Shown here one piece after another: positions 1 through 7,886 of a stretch of 64,000 nucleotides of DNA. The notes beneath the pieces were generated by a model. The model did not search any database and had not been told where the DNA came from. It worked only from the letters and a program-made list of their open reading frames with translations. Position 1 is the stretch's first letter, and each line of letters starts with the position of its first letter. The position numbers were made by a program, and so were the translations under genes. Source of the stretch: Cypionkella sp049896245 (GTDB lineage: Bacteria; Pseudomonadota; Alphaproteobacteria; Rhodobacterales; Rhodobacteraceae); NCBI RefSeq assembly GCF_049896245.1, contig NZ_JAFCTX010000017.1:23037-87036 (forward strand). Direction: 5' to 3'.

Positions 1-353
1 TCGCCAAAGCTTTGGTGGTGGAAACGCGCGCCTCGGATATGGTGGCGCGGGTGGGCGGCGATGAGTTTGTCGTGCTGCTGCCGGGGTTGTCAGATGCGGT
101 GCGACTGACGCAGATCGCGCGGCGGATCATTGAGCGTTTGACGCAACCGATTGATTTTGAAGGCACGCCGTGCCGGATTTCAGCCTCGATTGGGCTGACA
201 ATTTCGACAGCGTATGATCCACCCGAGGCCGAGCGGATGCTGAGCGATGCCGATGCAGCACTATATGCGTCTAAGCGGGCGGGGCGGGCGCAGGCGCAGT
301 TTTATAAGCCGCCAGTTTATCAGACGCCGGGCGATGATTTGCTGTCGGCATAG
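1..353 (+). CDS. Diguanylate cyclase, C-terminal part of GGDEF domain (5' truncated by window edge)
   Basis: The reading frame is open to the left edge (codons begin at base 3) and stops at 351-353, so only the last ~115 residues are visible. They contain an intact GGDEF active-site motif (VGGDEFVVLLPG), followed by the family's helix-strand pattern and the SASIGLTIS and DADAALYASKRAGR segments that normally end a GGDEF domain. An intact motif suggests an active cyclase making cyclic di-GMP from two GTP. No EAL domain follows; the protein ends about 35 residues after the SIG segment. Sensor or membrane domains, if any, lie outside the window. The next gene (cysA) converges on it, with 15 bases between the two stops. 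Confidence 0.9.
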   Translation, partial: AKALVVETRASDMVARVGGDEFVVLLPGLSDAVRLTQIARRIIERLTQPIDFEGTPCRISASIGLTISTAYDPPEAERMLSDADAALYASKRAGRAQAQFYKPPVYQTPGDDLLSA

Positions 354-368
354 GGGATTTTGCGGCGG

Positions 369-1088
369 TCAGACCGCCAGAAATTCTTTGACGAAAGCCG
401 TGGCCGGGCGGGCGCGGATGTCTTGCGGGCGGCCGATTTGCTCGATGCGGCCCATCGACATCACCACGACCAGATCGGCGAGTTCCATGGCCTCGTCCTG
501 GTCGTGGGTCACGAAAATGGTGGTGAGGCCAGTGGTGTCGTGAATCTCGCGCAAGCCCGCGCGGAGTTCCTTGCGCACGCGGGCATCGAGAGCCCCGAAC
601 GGCTCGTCCAGCAGTAGCATCCGGGGTTCGATGGCAAGCGCGCGCGCGAGGGCGACGCGTTGACGCTGACCGCCGGAAAGCTGGCTGGGATAGCGCGCGC
701 CGATGTCGGGCAGTTGGATCAGCTCCAGCAATTTGGTGACGCGGCGGGCGATTTCGGCCTTGGCAGGGCGTCCGGCGCGCGGGCGGGCGCGCAACCCGTA
801 GGCGATGTTTTCAAACACCGTCATATGGCGAAACAAAGCGTAGGATTGAAACACAAAGCCAGCGCGGCGATCTTGCACTGTCAGGTTGGTGGCATCCGAG
901 GCGTCGAATAGCACCCGGCCAGCGGTGGGGAATTCGAGGCCGCCGAGGATGCGCAGCAGGGTGGTTTTGCCGGACCCCGAAGGGCCCAAAAGCGCCACCA
1001 AAGCGCCGGATGGGATGGAGAGGGAGACCGGATGCAGGGCTGCCGTCGCGCCGAACTCTTTGGAAATCTGATCAATTTCGATTTGCAT
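369..1088 (-). CDS. cysA: Sulfate/thiosulfate ABC transporter ATP-binding protein, short form
   Basis: ATPase subunit that powers sulfate/thiosulfate import. Visible motifs are Walker A GPSGSGKT (~residues 35-42), the Q-loop in GFVFQSYALF, signature LSGGQRQR, Walker B MLLLDEP and the switch histidine in VTHDQ. I chose the ATG at 1088 (MQIEID); an open frame continues upstream but overlaps the end of cysW without a better start. At 239 residues it ends soon after the nucleotide-binding domain and lacks the C-terminal TOBE-like regulatory domain present in the ~350-residue enteric CysA. It is the last gene of a tight minus-strand operon, 11 bases after cysW. Confidence 0.93.
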   Translation of the reverse strand: MQIEIDQISKEFGATAALHPVSLSIPSGALVALLGPSGSGKTTLLRILGGLEFPTAGRVLFDASDATNLTVQDRRAGFVFQSYALFRHMTVFENIAYGLRARPRAGRPAKAEIARRVTKLLELIQLPDIGARYPSQLSGGQRQRVALARALAIEPRMLLLDEPFGALDARVRKELRAGLREIHDTTGLTTIFVTHDQDEAMELADLVVVMSMGRIEQIGRPQDIRARPATAFVKEFLAV

Positions 1089-1099
1089 TGCTGGGCCTT

Positions 1100-2005
1100 T
1101 CAGGGACGGGTTGCGGCGGCAAGCTGATCGGCAAAGCGCCATTCCAGCAAGGTTTTCAGGGTGAGGGTGAGCAGCGCCAGCAGGGCCAGAACGGCGGCCA
1201 GGCTGAAGGCGGAAACCGAGAGATATTCGTTATACAGCATCTCGATGGTGATCGGCATGGTGGCGGTCTGGCCGCGAATTTTACCCGAGACGACCGCGAC
1301 CGCGCCAAATTCCCCCATGGCGCGGGCGTTGCACAAAAGCACGCCATACAGCAGCGCCCAGCGGATGTTGGGCAAGGTGACGGTGAAAAAGATACGCCAG
1401 CCGGAGGCTCCCAACGTGAGGGCGGCTTCTTCTTCGGCGCGGCCTTGCTCGATCATCACCGGGATCAGCTCGCGGGCAACGAAAGGGAAGGTCACGAACA
1501 TCGAGGCGAGGATGATAGACGGCAAAGCGAAGACGATGGGGTAGCCTTGGGCGACCAGCCAGCCGCCGACGGCGGTGTTGGCCCCGAAGGTGAGCACGAG
1601 GCAGAGGCCTGCTACGACCGGCGAGACAGAAAACGGCAGGTCGATCAGTGTGATCAGCAGGGCTTTGCCGCGAAAGTCGTATTTGGTGATGAACCATGCG
1701 GCGGCGATACCGAAGACGGCGTTCAAAGGCACGGCCACGGCGGCGACGATCAGGGTCAGTTTAATGGCTGATGCGGCCTCGGGGTTGGCGAGGGATTTGA
1801 CGGCCTCGACGGCACCTTTCGACAGCGCCTCGGCGAAGACGGCGACGAGGGGGGCGAACAGCAGGAAGGCGAGGAATAGCACGACCACAGCGATCAACGC
1901 GACACGGAAGCCGGGGGATTCGGTGGTGACGGGCCTATGATTTCCGGGGCGGTGGGCTTGCGGGCCTGTGGGTTTCGGCCAGTGGTTCAGGGGGGTGTCA
2001 GACAT
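1100..2005 (-). CDS. cysW: Sulfate ABC transporter permease CysW
   Basis: Inner-membrane permease of the sulfate importer, partner of CysT. The protein (301 aa) has a proline-rich cytoplasmic N-terminus, about six hydrophobic segments, and the EAA-type coupling loop that contacts CysA (EEEAALTLGASGWRIFFTVTLP). The ATG at 2005 is preceded by GGAGG seven bases upstream. The start overlaps the cysT stop by eight bases, a translational-coupling arrangement. A TTG two codons earlier is possible but lies closer to the ribosome-binding site. Confidence 0.95.
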   Translation of the reverse strand: MSDTPLNHWPKPTGPQAHRPGNHRPVTTESPGFRVALIAVVVLFLAFLLFAPLVAVFAEALSKGAVEAVKSLANPEAASAIKLTLIVAAVAVPLNAVFGIAAAWFITKYDFRGKALLITLIDLPFSVSPVVAGLCLVLTFGANTAVGGWLVAQGYPIVFALPSIILASMFVTFPFVARELIPVMIEQGRAEEEAALTLGASGWRIFFTVTLPNIRWALLYGVLLCNARAMGEFGAVAVVSGKIRGQTATMPITIEMLYNEYLSVSAFSLAAVLALLALLTLTLKTLLEWRFADQLAAATRP

Positions 2006-2834
2006 AGCCAATCCTCCGGCGGCTGAGAACTTGGATGGCGTTGATCAGCAAGAGCATTGCGAAGGAAATCAACAGCATGGCGATGCCGATGGCAGTGGCC
2101 CCGACATAGTTGAATTCTTCAAGTTTGATGACGATGAGCAAGGGCGCGATCTCGGTTTTTAAGGGGATGTTGCCGGCGATGAAGATCACCGAGCCGTATT
2201 CGCCGACCGCGCGGGCGAGCGACAGGGCAAAGCCTGTCATCGCGGCGGGGGCGAGCATCGGCAGCACAACGCGGCGCAGGGTATAGGCGCGGGTGGCCCC
2301 GAGGGTGGCGGAGGCCTCTTCAACCTCACGCTCAATTTCTTCGACGACGGGCTGCACGGTGCGGGTCACAAAAGGCAGGCCGACGAAGATGAGGGCGATC
2401 AGGATGCCCCATTGGGTGTAGGCGATCTTGAAGCCGAGGTCTTTGGCGATGGAACCGAAGGCTCCGTTGGGGGCGTATAGGGCGGTTAGTGCGATGCCTG
2501 CGACGGCGGTAGGGAGGGCGAAGGGCAGATCAACGGCGGCGTCGAGCAGGCGGCGACCGGGGAAGCGGTAGCGCACCAAGACCCAAGCGAGGGCGACGCC
2601 GAACACCAAGTTGATCAGCGCGGCGATGAAGGACAGCCGGAACGACAGGAACAAAGCGCCCCAGATGCGGGGGGTGTTCACCTCGGTCCACAGGGCGGGA
2701 AAACCGGCGCTGGCGCCCTTCAGAAGAAGGGCGCCGATGGGGAGGAGGACCACTAGGGACAGCAGGGTGAGGGTGATCCCGGCACTTAGGGCCATGCCGG
2801 GAAGCGGCGAGCGGTTGATCAGCGGTCTGCGCAT
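1998..2834 (-). CDS. cysT: Sulfate ABC transporter permease CysT (CysU)
   Basis: Second permease of the sulfate importer. I chose the ATG at 2834 (MRRPLINRS, 278 aa) because the longer upstream frame runs into the 3' end of the binding-protein gene and encodes no membrane segment. Hydrophobic segments begin at once (SAGITLTLLSLVVLLPIGAL), and the EAA loop reads EVEEASATLGATRAYTLRRVVLP. The start lies four bases after the binding-protein stop and the end overlaps cysW, so all four cys genes should share one transcript. Confidence 0.94.
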   Translation of the reverse strand: MRRPLINRSPLPGMALSAGITLTLLSLVVLLPIGALLLKGASAGFPALWTEVNTPRIWGALFLSFRLSFIAALINLVFGVALAWVLVRYRFPGRRLLDAAVDLPFALPTAVAGIALTALYAPNGAFGSIAKDLGFKIAYTQWGILIALIFVGLPFVTRTVQPVVEEIEREVEEASATLGATRAYTLRRVVLPMLAPAAMTGFALSLARAVGEYGSVIFIAGNIPLKTEIAPLLIVIKLEEFNYVGATAIGIAMLLISFAMLLLINAIQVLSRRRIGYV

Positions 2835-2838
2835 TGGT

Positions 2839-3978
2839 TTACTTCGCGGTGTAGATTTGATCGAAGGTGCCGCCATCGGCGAAGTGGGTTTTCTGTGCTT
2901 CTGCCCAGCCACCGAAGTGGGTGATATCGACCAGTTCAAGCTTGGGGAAGCGGGCGACGTCTGCCGGATCGGCTTTCGAGGTATCCCAGCCACGGTAGAA
3001 ATCTTTGAAGATAATGGCTTGGGCTTCGGGGGTGTAAAGGAAGTTCAGATAAGCCTCGGCCAGTTTACGCTGATCGTCATTGTGGATGTTGGCTTCAACC
3101 AAGGCGACGGGCGGTTCTGCGAGGATCGAGAGCGAGGGCACAACGATATCGAATTGATCGTCGCCGAGTTCTTTTTCGGCAAGGTAGGCCTCATTTTCCC
3201 ACGCCAATAGCACATCACCGATGCCGCGCTGGGCAAAGGTGGTGGTGGCGTCGCGTGCGCCTTTGTCCAGCACGGGCACATGCTCTAGCAGGGTTTTGAC
3301 GAAGGCTTGCGGGTCTTTGCCGTTCTTTTCGGCCCAGGCCCAAGCGGCGAGGTAGTTCCAGCGCGCACCGCCCGAGGTTTTCGGGTTCGGGGTGATGACT
3401 TCGACGCCATCATTTACCAGATCGCCCCAGTCTTTGATGCCCTTCGGGTTGCCTTCACGCACCAGAAACACGATGGTCGAGGTGTAGGGTGAGGAATTGT
3501 GCGGGAGTTTCGACTGCCAATCGGCGGGCAGTTTGCCTTCTTTGGCGATCTTGTCGATATCGGCGGCGAGGGCCAAGGTGACGACCTGCGCATCCAGACC
3601 TTCGATCACAGCGCGGGCTTGCGCACCCGAGCCGCCATGGCTGGCCTCAATCGTTGGGGCCGGGTTGCCCGCAGCGGTGTAGCTGGCGATGAAGGCGGCG
3701 TTCAGGTCTTTGTAAAGTTCGCGCGTCGGGTCATAGCTGACGTTCAGCAGGGTTTCGGCATGGACCTCTTGGGCAGCCGAGAAGCTGAGATACAGCGCCG
3801 AAAGTGCGATCAGTGCAGCCTTGCCGAGCCATCTTTCGCGCACCGGGAAGCCTGTGAAATCGCGGTCTCCGGTGGTGATGGTGACGCGGCCATCTGCATG
3901 GCGCTGGGTGAGCGTGCCTTGGGCGGTGCCATGCTTTGTAAGAGAATCTGGGTCTGCAACGGTGATGGTGGTGAGCAT
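2839..3978 (-). CDS. Periplasmic sulfate-binding protein with an N-terminal extension before the signal segment
   Basis: Solute-binding protein that delivers sulfate to CysTW. The mature part (from about residue 75, ETLLNVSYDPTRELYKDLN) has family hallmarks such as SHGGSGAQARAV, WKDL-type spacing and PNPKTSGGARWNYLAAW. The ATG at 3978 has a good ribosome-binding site (AGGAGA) and gives 379 aa, longer than the usual ~330-350. The extra ~45 residues are polar and lie in front of the hydrophobic signal-like segment (WLGKAALIALSALYLSFSAA, then AQEVHA). A GTG at 3843 would give a normal signal peptide directly, but it has no convincing ribosome-binding site. First gene of the cys transport operon; it could be named sbp or cysP. 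Confidence 0.9.
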   Translation of the reverse strand: MLTTITVADPDSLTKHGTAQGTLTQRHADGRVTITTGDRDFTGFPVRERWLGKAALIALSALYLSFSAAQEVHAETLLNVSYDPTRELYKDLNAAFIASYTAAGNPAPTIEASHGGSGAQARAVIEGLDAQVVTLALAADIDKIAKEGKLPADWQSKLPHNSSPYTSTIVFLVREGNPKGIKDWGDLVNDGVEVITPNPKTSGGARWNYLAAWAWAEKNGKDPQAFVKTLLEHVPVLDKGARDATTTFAQRGIGDVLLAWENEAYLAEKELGDDQFDIVVPSLSILAEPPVALVEANIHNDDQRKLAEAYLNFLYTPEAQAIIFKDFYRGWDTSKADPADVARFPKLELVDITHFGGWAEAQKTHFADGGTFDQIYTAK

Positions 3979-4051
3979 TGGTTTCTCCTGCGGAATGGTG
4001 TGGCGTTTCGCCGGGAAGGCGAGGGCGGGGATCAACCCGAGAATGGGGCGC

Positions 4052-4276
4052 TTATCTTGCGTAGGGGTCCAAAGGCTCGATGCGGGTTTCCCACAGGCGG
4101 CTGTCGCGGCCATCAAGCAATTCGCGCACTGCAGATTGCGGATCATGGGTGAAGCGGACCAACGGGCTGCCCGATACGCGATGGGCGCGTCCGGTGCGGC
4201 GGTCGATCAGCGAGACTTGATAGGCGCAGGACATCGGCGCCGCTTGGCGGAAGTCTGAATGGGGTGCTGCGAACAT
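4052..4276 (-). CDS. Small hypothetical protein upstream of the sulfate operon (74 aa)
   Basis: A 74-residue, basic, soluble-looking protein starting at the ATG at 4276 with a good ribosome-binding site (AGGAGA, about six bases upstream). It contains no membrane segment and no motif I recognise; the centre is rich in arginine (SLIDRRTGRAHRVSG). It is on the same strand as, and 73 bases ahead of, the sulfate-binding protein, so it is probably the first gene of that transcript. A role linked to sulfur uptake is inferred from position only. Confidence 0.55.
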   Translation of the reverse strand: MFAAPHSDFRQAAPMSCAYQVSLIDRRTGRAHRVSGSPLVRFTHDPQSAVRELLDGRDSRLWETRIEPLDPYAR

Positions 4277-4553
4277 GTTGGTCTCCTGTAGATCGAGTGT
4301 GTCGATGCCCTTAATAACGACAGAGTTGGTCGAGTATAGCAACAGAAAAATAACGCTCTTTTTTGTCGTGATTTTAGAAGAATATTCTCTCGGGTGTATT
4401 TTCAATAGGTTAGCGGTCCTGTAGGCGGCATTCTCTGGATATAGTCATATAAAAACAATGCCTTAGAGGATTTGTGGAATATATCACGATAAACATGGTA
4501 GACATTTAGAATTTTTGCCTCATCCTAGGCATCGAAGCAGAAGGGGAACCGCT
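4277..4553. promoter_or_regulatory. Divergent intergenic region, sulfate operon / Lrp regulator
   Basis: These 277 bases separate two outward-facing units and are clearly more AT-rich than the flanking genes, as expected for a control region with two promoters. The Lrp-type protein read to the right is the obvious candidate regulator. I could not define an operator or a convincing -35/-10 pair by eye. Confidence 0.45.
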
Positions 4554-5027
4554 ATGGCCGAACTTGACCAGATCGACGGCAAGATTATCGTCGAGTTGAT
4601 GCGCGATGCGACGCTGCCAGTGGCACAGATTGCCGACCGGGTGGGGCTGTCGCAGACGCCGTGTTGGAAGCGGATTCAACGGCTTGAGGCCACGGGCATC
4701 GTCACCGGACGGGTGGCGATGGTGGACCCGGCGCGTCTGGGCTTCGGGCTGACGGTGTTTGTCGAGGTTGAGGCGGTGGATCATTCTGCCGAGTGGCGCG
4801 ACGCGTTTATGAAGGCGACCGAGGCGATTCCCGAAATCATGGAAGTCTACCGGATGGCCGGAGAGATGGATTATCTGCTGCGAATCTCGGTGGGTGATAC
4901 AGCAGATTTTGACGGGCTGTACAAGCGGTTGACAGATGCGGTGGCGATCAAGAACTTCACCTCGCATTTCGTGATGGAGCGGATGAAATTTGGCACCGCC
5001 TATCCGGTGGACACGCAGCGGCGTTAA
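4554..5027 (+). CDS. Lrp/AsnC family transcriptional regulator
   Basis: A 157-residue Lrp/AsnC-type regulator. The N-terminus holds the winged helix-turn-helix (LDQIDGKIIVELMRDATLPVAQIADRVGLSQTPCWKRIQRLEATGIV), followed by the RAM ligand-binding and oligomerisation domain (GLTVFVEVEA ... GEMDYLLRISVGDTADFDGLYKRL). The start at ATG 4554 matches family alignments and follows a GA-rich ribosome-binding site; an upstream in-frame ATG adds only an arginine-rich tail. It is divergent from the sulfate operon, so control of sulfur or cysteine metabolism is a reasonable inference. Its stop overlaps the stop of the convergent hydrolase gene. Confidence 0.93.
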   Translation: MAELDQIDGKIIVELMRDATLPVAQIADRVGLSQTPCWKRIQRLEATGIVTGRVAMVDPARLGFGLTVFVEVEAVDHSAEWRDAFMKATEAIPEIMEVYRMAGEMDYLLRISVGDTADFDGLYKRLTDAVAIKNFTSHFVMERMKFGTAYPVDTQRR

Positions 5028-5623
5028 TTTAGCGCCGCGCGCAGGAAGCTTTCGGCCAATGCCACGCCTGCAGGGGTGATGGTGTGGCCGACGCCGGGCA
5101 ACAGGTGCAATGTGGTTTGCACGCCTGCGGCGGTGAGGGCGGCTTCGGCAGAGCTGGCCTCGGTGATCGGCATCACCGGGTCGGTGGTGCCGTGGATCAG
5201 CATTACAGGGGTTTTTAGCGCTGGCGTCAGCGGTGCCGGCGTGGCGAGCCGCAGTGAGAAGGCGACGACCGCGCCCACCGGCCAGCGGCCAGAGGCGACA
5301 GCGTCCAGCGCCATGATCGCGCCTTGCGAGAAGCCGATCAAAGCGACGTTGTGCAACTGGTTTTGCAGGCCGTGGGCTTTGATGACTTCGGTCAGGGTGG
5401 AATCGAAACCCGCGCGGGTTGCAACGACCCGGATGGGGCGGTTGGCCTTGGTGACGCCGGCGATAGAGAACCACTGACGCCCGGTGTCGCCCAAATCATA
5501 GGGTTGCGGTGCATCGGGGCTTTGGTACTGCGCGCCGATATTTTGCGCGATGTGTTGGCCGATTGCGGCCAGATCGGCACCACTACTGCCGACACCGTGC
5601 AGCATTATCAACAGCTTGCTCAT
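5024..5623 (-). CDS. Phospholipase/carboxylesterase family alpha/beta hydrolase
   Basis: A 199-residue alpha/beta hydrolase of the carboxylesterase/phospholipase (YpfH/MhqD-like) family. Features are the oxyanion region LIMLHGVGSSGADL, nucleophile elbow GFSQG (Ser about residue 99), acid GTTDPVMP and histidine GVGHTIT, so the catalytic triad is complete. The start overlaps the previous stop (ATGA), so it is translationally coupled to the glutathionyl-hydroquinone reductase gene. A relative (MhqD) belongs to the Bacillus methylhydroquinone regulon, which fits the other genes here. Last gene of the operon. Confidence 0.88.
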   Translation of the reverse strand: MSKLLIMLHGVGSSGADLAAIGQHIAQNIGAQYQSPDAPQPYDLGDTGRQWFSIAGVTKANRPIRVVATRAGFDSTLTEVIKAHGLQNQLHNVALIGFSQGAIMALDAVASGRWPVGAVVAFSLRLATPAPLTPALKTPVMLIHGTTDPVMPITEASSAEAALTAAGVQTTLHLLPGVGHTITPAGVALAESFLRAALN

Positions 5624-6558
5624 GCTTTGTCCCAAGGCAGCAGGGGTCCGACCGGGACAAGGCCTAAGGGGTTCAGGGTCTTGATCGAGTAGTAGCCGCG
5701 TTTGATATGGTCGATGCTGACGGTATCGCGGACGCCGGGTAGGGCCAGGATGCGCAGCATGTAGGCTTGCAGGTTTGGGTAATCGGCAATGCGTTTCAGG
5801 TTGGTTTTGAACAAGCCGTGATAGGCGGCGTCAAAGCGGATCAGGGTGACGAAGGCGCGGATGTCGGTTTCGGTAAAGGCTGTGCCATGCAGATAGGGGC
5901 GGTTGTCAGACAGGCGGGATTCGAGGCTGTCGAGCGTGGTGAATACATCGGCGAAGGCGGCTTCGTAGGCGGCTTGGGTGGTGGCAAAGCCAGCGCGATA
6001 GACGCCGTTGTTGAGGGCGGGGTAGATCTGGTCGTTTAGGGCGTCGATTTCGAGGCTCAGGGCCTCGGGGTAAAGATCGGGGCCAGTGGCAAGGCGGCCA
6101 AAACCAGAGTTGAGCATCCGAACAATGTCGGCGGATTCGTTGTTGACCAGCGTGTCAGTGTGTTTGTCCCGCAGCACCGGCACGGTGGCGCGGCCAGACA
6201 TATGCGGGTCGGCGCGGGTGTAGACCTCATGCATATAGGTGGCGTTGTGCAAGTGATCGGCGGTGCTGCCGGGGTAGTCACCAAAGCGCCAGCCTTGATC
6301 TGTGAGGCTGGGTTCAACCACGGACACACTGATGGCGGATTTCAAGCCCTTGAGTTTGCGCGCTATAAGGGTGCGTGAAGCCCAAGGGCAGATCAGCGCG
6401 ACGTAGAGATGATAGCGCCCAGCCTTGGCCTTGAAGCCAGAGGAGCCATCCGGGGTGATCCAGTTGCGGAAGGTCGATTGCTGGCGCACGAAGCCGCCGG
6501 TCGCGTCTTTTGCCTGCACGGGTTGCCAGTTTTCCTGCCATTTTCCATCGACGAGCAT
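5620..6558 (-). CDS. yqjG: Glutathionyl-hydroquinone reductase (GST Xi class, YqjG/ECM4 family)
   Basis: A 312-residue Xi-class glutathione transferase that removes glutathione from glutathionyl-hydroquinones. Diagnostic features are the N-terminal GRYHLYVALICPWASR segment with the catalytic cysteine (about residue 57), the VNNESADIVRMLN segment, and a C-terminal helical domain with TETDIRAFVTLIRFDAAYHGLFKTN. Length and architecture match the family. It starts directly after the VOC gene stop (no gap) and overlaps the hydrolase, so it sits centrally in an electrophile-detoxification operon. Confidence 0.93.
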   Translation of the reverse strand: MLVDGKWQENWQPVQAKDATGGFVRQQSTFRNWITPDGSSGFKAKAGRYHLYVALICPWASRTLIARKLKGLKSAISVSVVEPSLTDQGWRFGDYPGSTADHLHNATYMHEVYTRADPHMSGRATVPVLRDKHTDTLVNNESADIVRMLNSGFGRLATGPDLYPEALSLEIDALNDQIYPALNNGVYRAGFATTQAAYEAAFADVFTTLDSLESRLSDNRPYLHGTAFTETDIRAFVTLIRFDAAYHGLFKTNLKRIADYPNLQAYMLRILALPGVRDTVSIDHIKRGYYSIKTLNPLGLVPVGPLLPWDKA

Positions 6559-7368
6559 TTACGCAGCCTTTGGCGAAAGGGTGATCGGGGTGCCCCATGG
6601 GTCGGTCAGGGCTTTGGGCAGCTTGGCGCGCAGGGCGGCGAGGGGTTCGGCATCGGCCAAGATTTCAAGATCGGCAAGCCCAGTCGAGGGGAAACTGCGT
6701 TTGCCTGCACCTCGGCTGTTCCAGGTATTTGTTGCAATGTGGTGATGGTAGCCGCCCGCGCCGTAAAACGCAGCACCGGGGTAATGGGTGGTGATCGCAA
6801 AGCCTAAGGCACCATTGTAGAAGGCTTCTGCCTCGGGCACCGATCCGGTTTGCAGATGGACATGGCCAATCACCGTGCCTTCGGGGGCCTGAGTGTAAGG
6901 GGCTTTGGCGGAGGCGGCGAGGTTGTTCAGATCAAGGCCGTTGGTGGCCATCTGAATCTGGCCACCTTGGGTGTTCCAAGCAGAGCGGGGACGGTCGATA
7001 TAGACCTCAATGCCGTTGCCTTCGGGGTCGGACAGATAGATCGCCTCGCTGACGAGGTGGTCTGACGCACCCTCCAGGGGCAGTCGGCTGTCAGAGGCGT
7101 GCAGCAGCCAAGCACCCAGATCAGCACGGTTGGGCAGCAGGAAGGCGGTGTGGAACAGGCCGGCTTCTTTGGGGCTGCGGCGGCGGGCGGTTTTGTCGGC
7201 GCGCAACTCCAGCAGCGGGATGTTGCCCGCACCAAGGCGCAGGGTTTCGCCATCGTTGCTAAGTTCCTGAAGGCCAAGCGCTTGTTTGTAAAACGAACCG
7301 ACACGCCCGATGTCATTCACCGTCAGGGCGACGCGGCCGATTTCCAAGGATGCAGATGCAGTGGACAT
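6559..7368 (-). CDS. VOC (glyoxalase/extradiol dioxygenase) family protein, CatE/MhqE-like
   Basis: 269 residues with two vicinal-oxygen-chelate modules, the first at ~10-120 (GRVALTVNDIGRVGSFYKQALGL ... LFHTAFLLPNRADL ... SDPEGNGIEVYIDRP) and the second at ~165-260 (IGHVHLQTGSVPEAEAFYNGALGF ... GGYHHHIATNTW). Histidine and glutamate ligands of the metal site are visible (HTAF, IEVY, HVHLQ). The layout matches CatE/MhqE-type proteins that cleave catechols or hydroquinones. The start at 7368 is preceded by AGGAGA. It sits between the DoxX gene and yqjG with almost no spacing. The substrate is inferred. Confidence 0.88.
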   Translation of the reverse strand: MSTASASLEIGRVALTVNDIGRVGSFYKQALGLQELSNDGETLRLGAGNIPLLELRADKTARRRSPKEAGLFHTAFLLPNRADLGAWLLHASDSRLPLEGASDHLVSEAIYLSDPEGNGIEVYIDRPRSAWNTQGGQIQMATNGLDLNNLAASAKAPYTQAPEGTVIGHVHLQTGSVPEAEAFYNGALGFAITTHYPGAAFYGAGGYHHHIATNTWNSRGAGKRSFPSTGLADLEILADAEPLAALRAKLPKALTDPWGTPITLSPKAA

Positions 7369-7392
7369 GTCTGTTCTCCTAACGTTCCGGGG

Positions 7393-7806
7393 TTAGCTGC
7401 GGCGGCCCAAAGATGCGGCGCCGTCGCCGAGCAGGGATTGCACCACAAGGGCGATGATCCAGAATGCGGGATATTCCCAGCCGCCGTTCTCGTTGGTGAA
7501 GAAAAAGCCAGCGGCGAAATGCACGGTGACAATGGCCCCAAGTAACACGGGAATCAACGCGAGAGAGACGATGCGGGTTTGGTATCCGACGATCAGGGCG
7601 AGGCCGCCGAGCACTTCAATGGCGATGACCAGATAGGCAAGCGGGCCGGGCAAGCCGATGCTTTGGAAGAAGCCAGCGGTGCCTGCGGGGGTGAAGACGA
7701 AGATTTTCAGGCCAGCATGGGCGAGGAACAGGCCGCCAAGGGCGAGGCGCAGGATCAGGGCGGCGAGGTCGGTCTGGCTGGTGGATTGGGTGGGCAGGGC
7801 GGTCAT
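7393..7806 (-). CDS. DoxX family membrane protein
   Basis: A 137-residue inner-membrane protein with four hydrophobic helices (LALGGLFLAHAGLKIF, LAYLVIAIEVLGGLALIVG, VSLALIPVLLGAIVTVHFA, YPAFWIIALVVQSLL) in the DoxX/CatD/MhqP pattern. The start at ATG 7806 is chosen because AAGGAT lies just upstream; an ATG at 7842 would add a polar tail. DoxX relatives (CatD, MhqP, YqjF) repeatedly sit beside quinone- or catechol-detoxifying dioxygenases, as here. First intact gene of the operon, about 80 bases after the broken LysR gene. Confidence 0.88.
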   Translation of the reverse strand: MTALPTQSTSQTDLAALILRLALGGLFLAHAGLKIFVFTPAGTAGFFQSIGLPGPLAYLVIAIEVLGGLALIVGYQTRIVSLALIPVLLGAIVTVHFAAGFFFTNENGGWEYPAFWIIALVVQSLLGDGAASLGRRS

Positions 7807-7886
7807 TGCGGTTATCCTTTGGGTTTGGATGGATGATCGCATTATGGCTCTTTCCGAATGGATTGATAATCTTGCCAAATGGAAAA

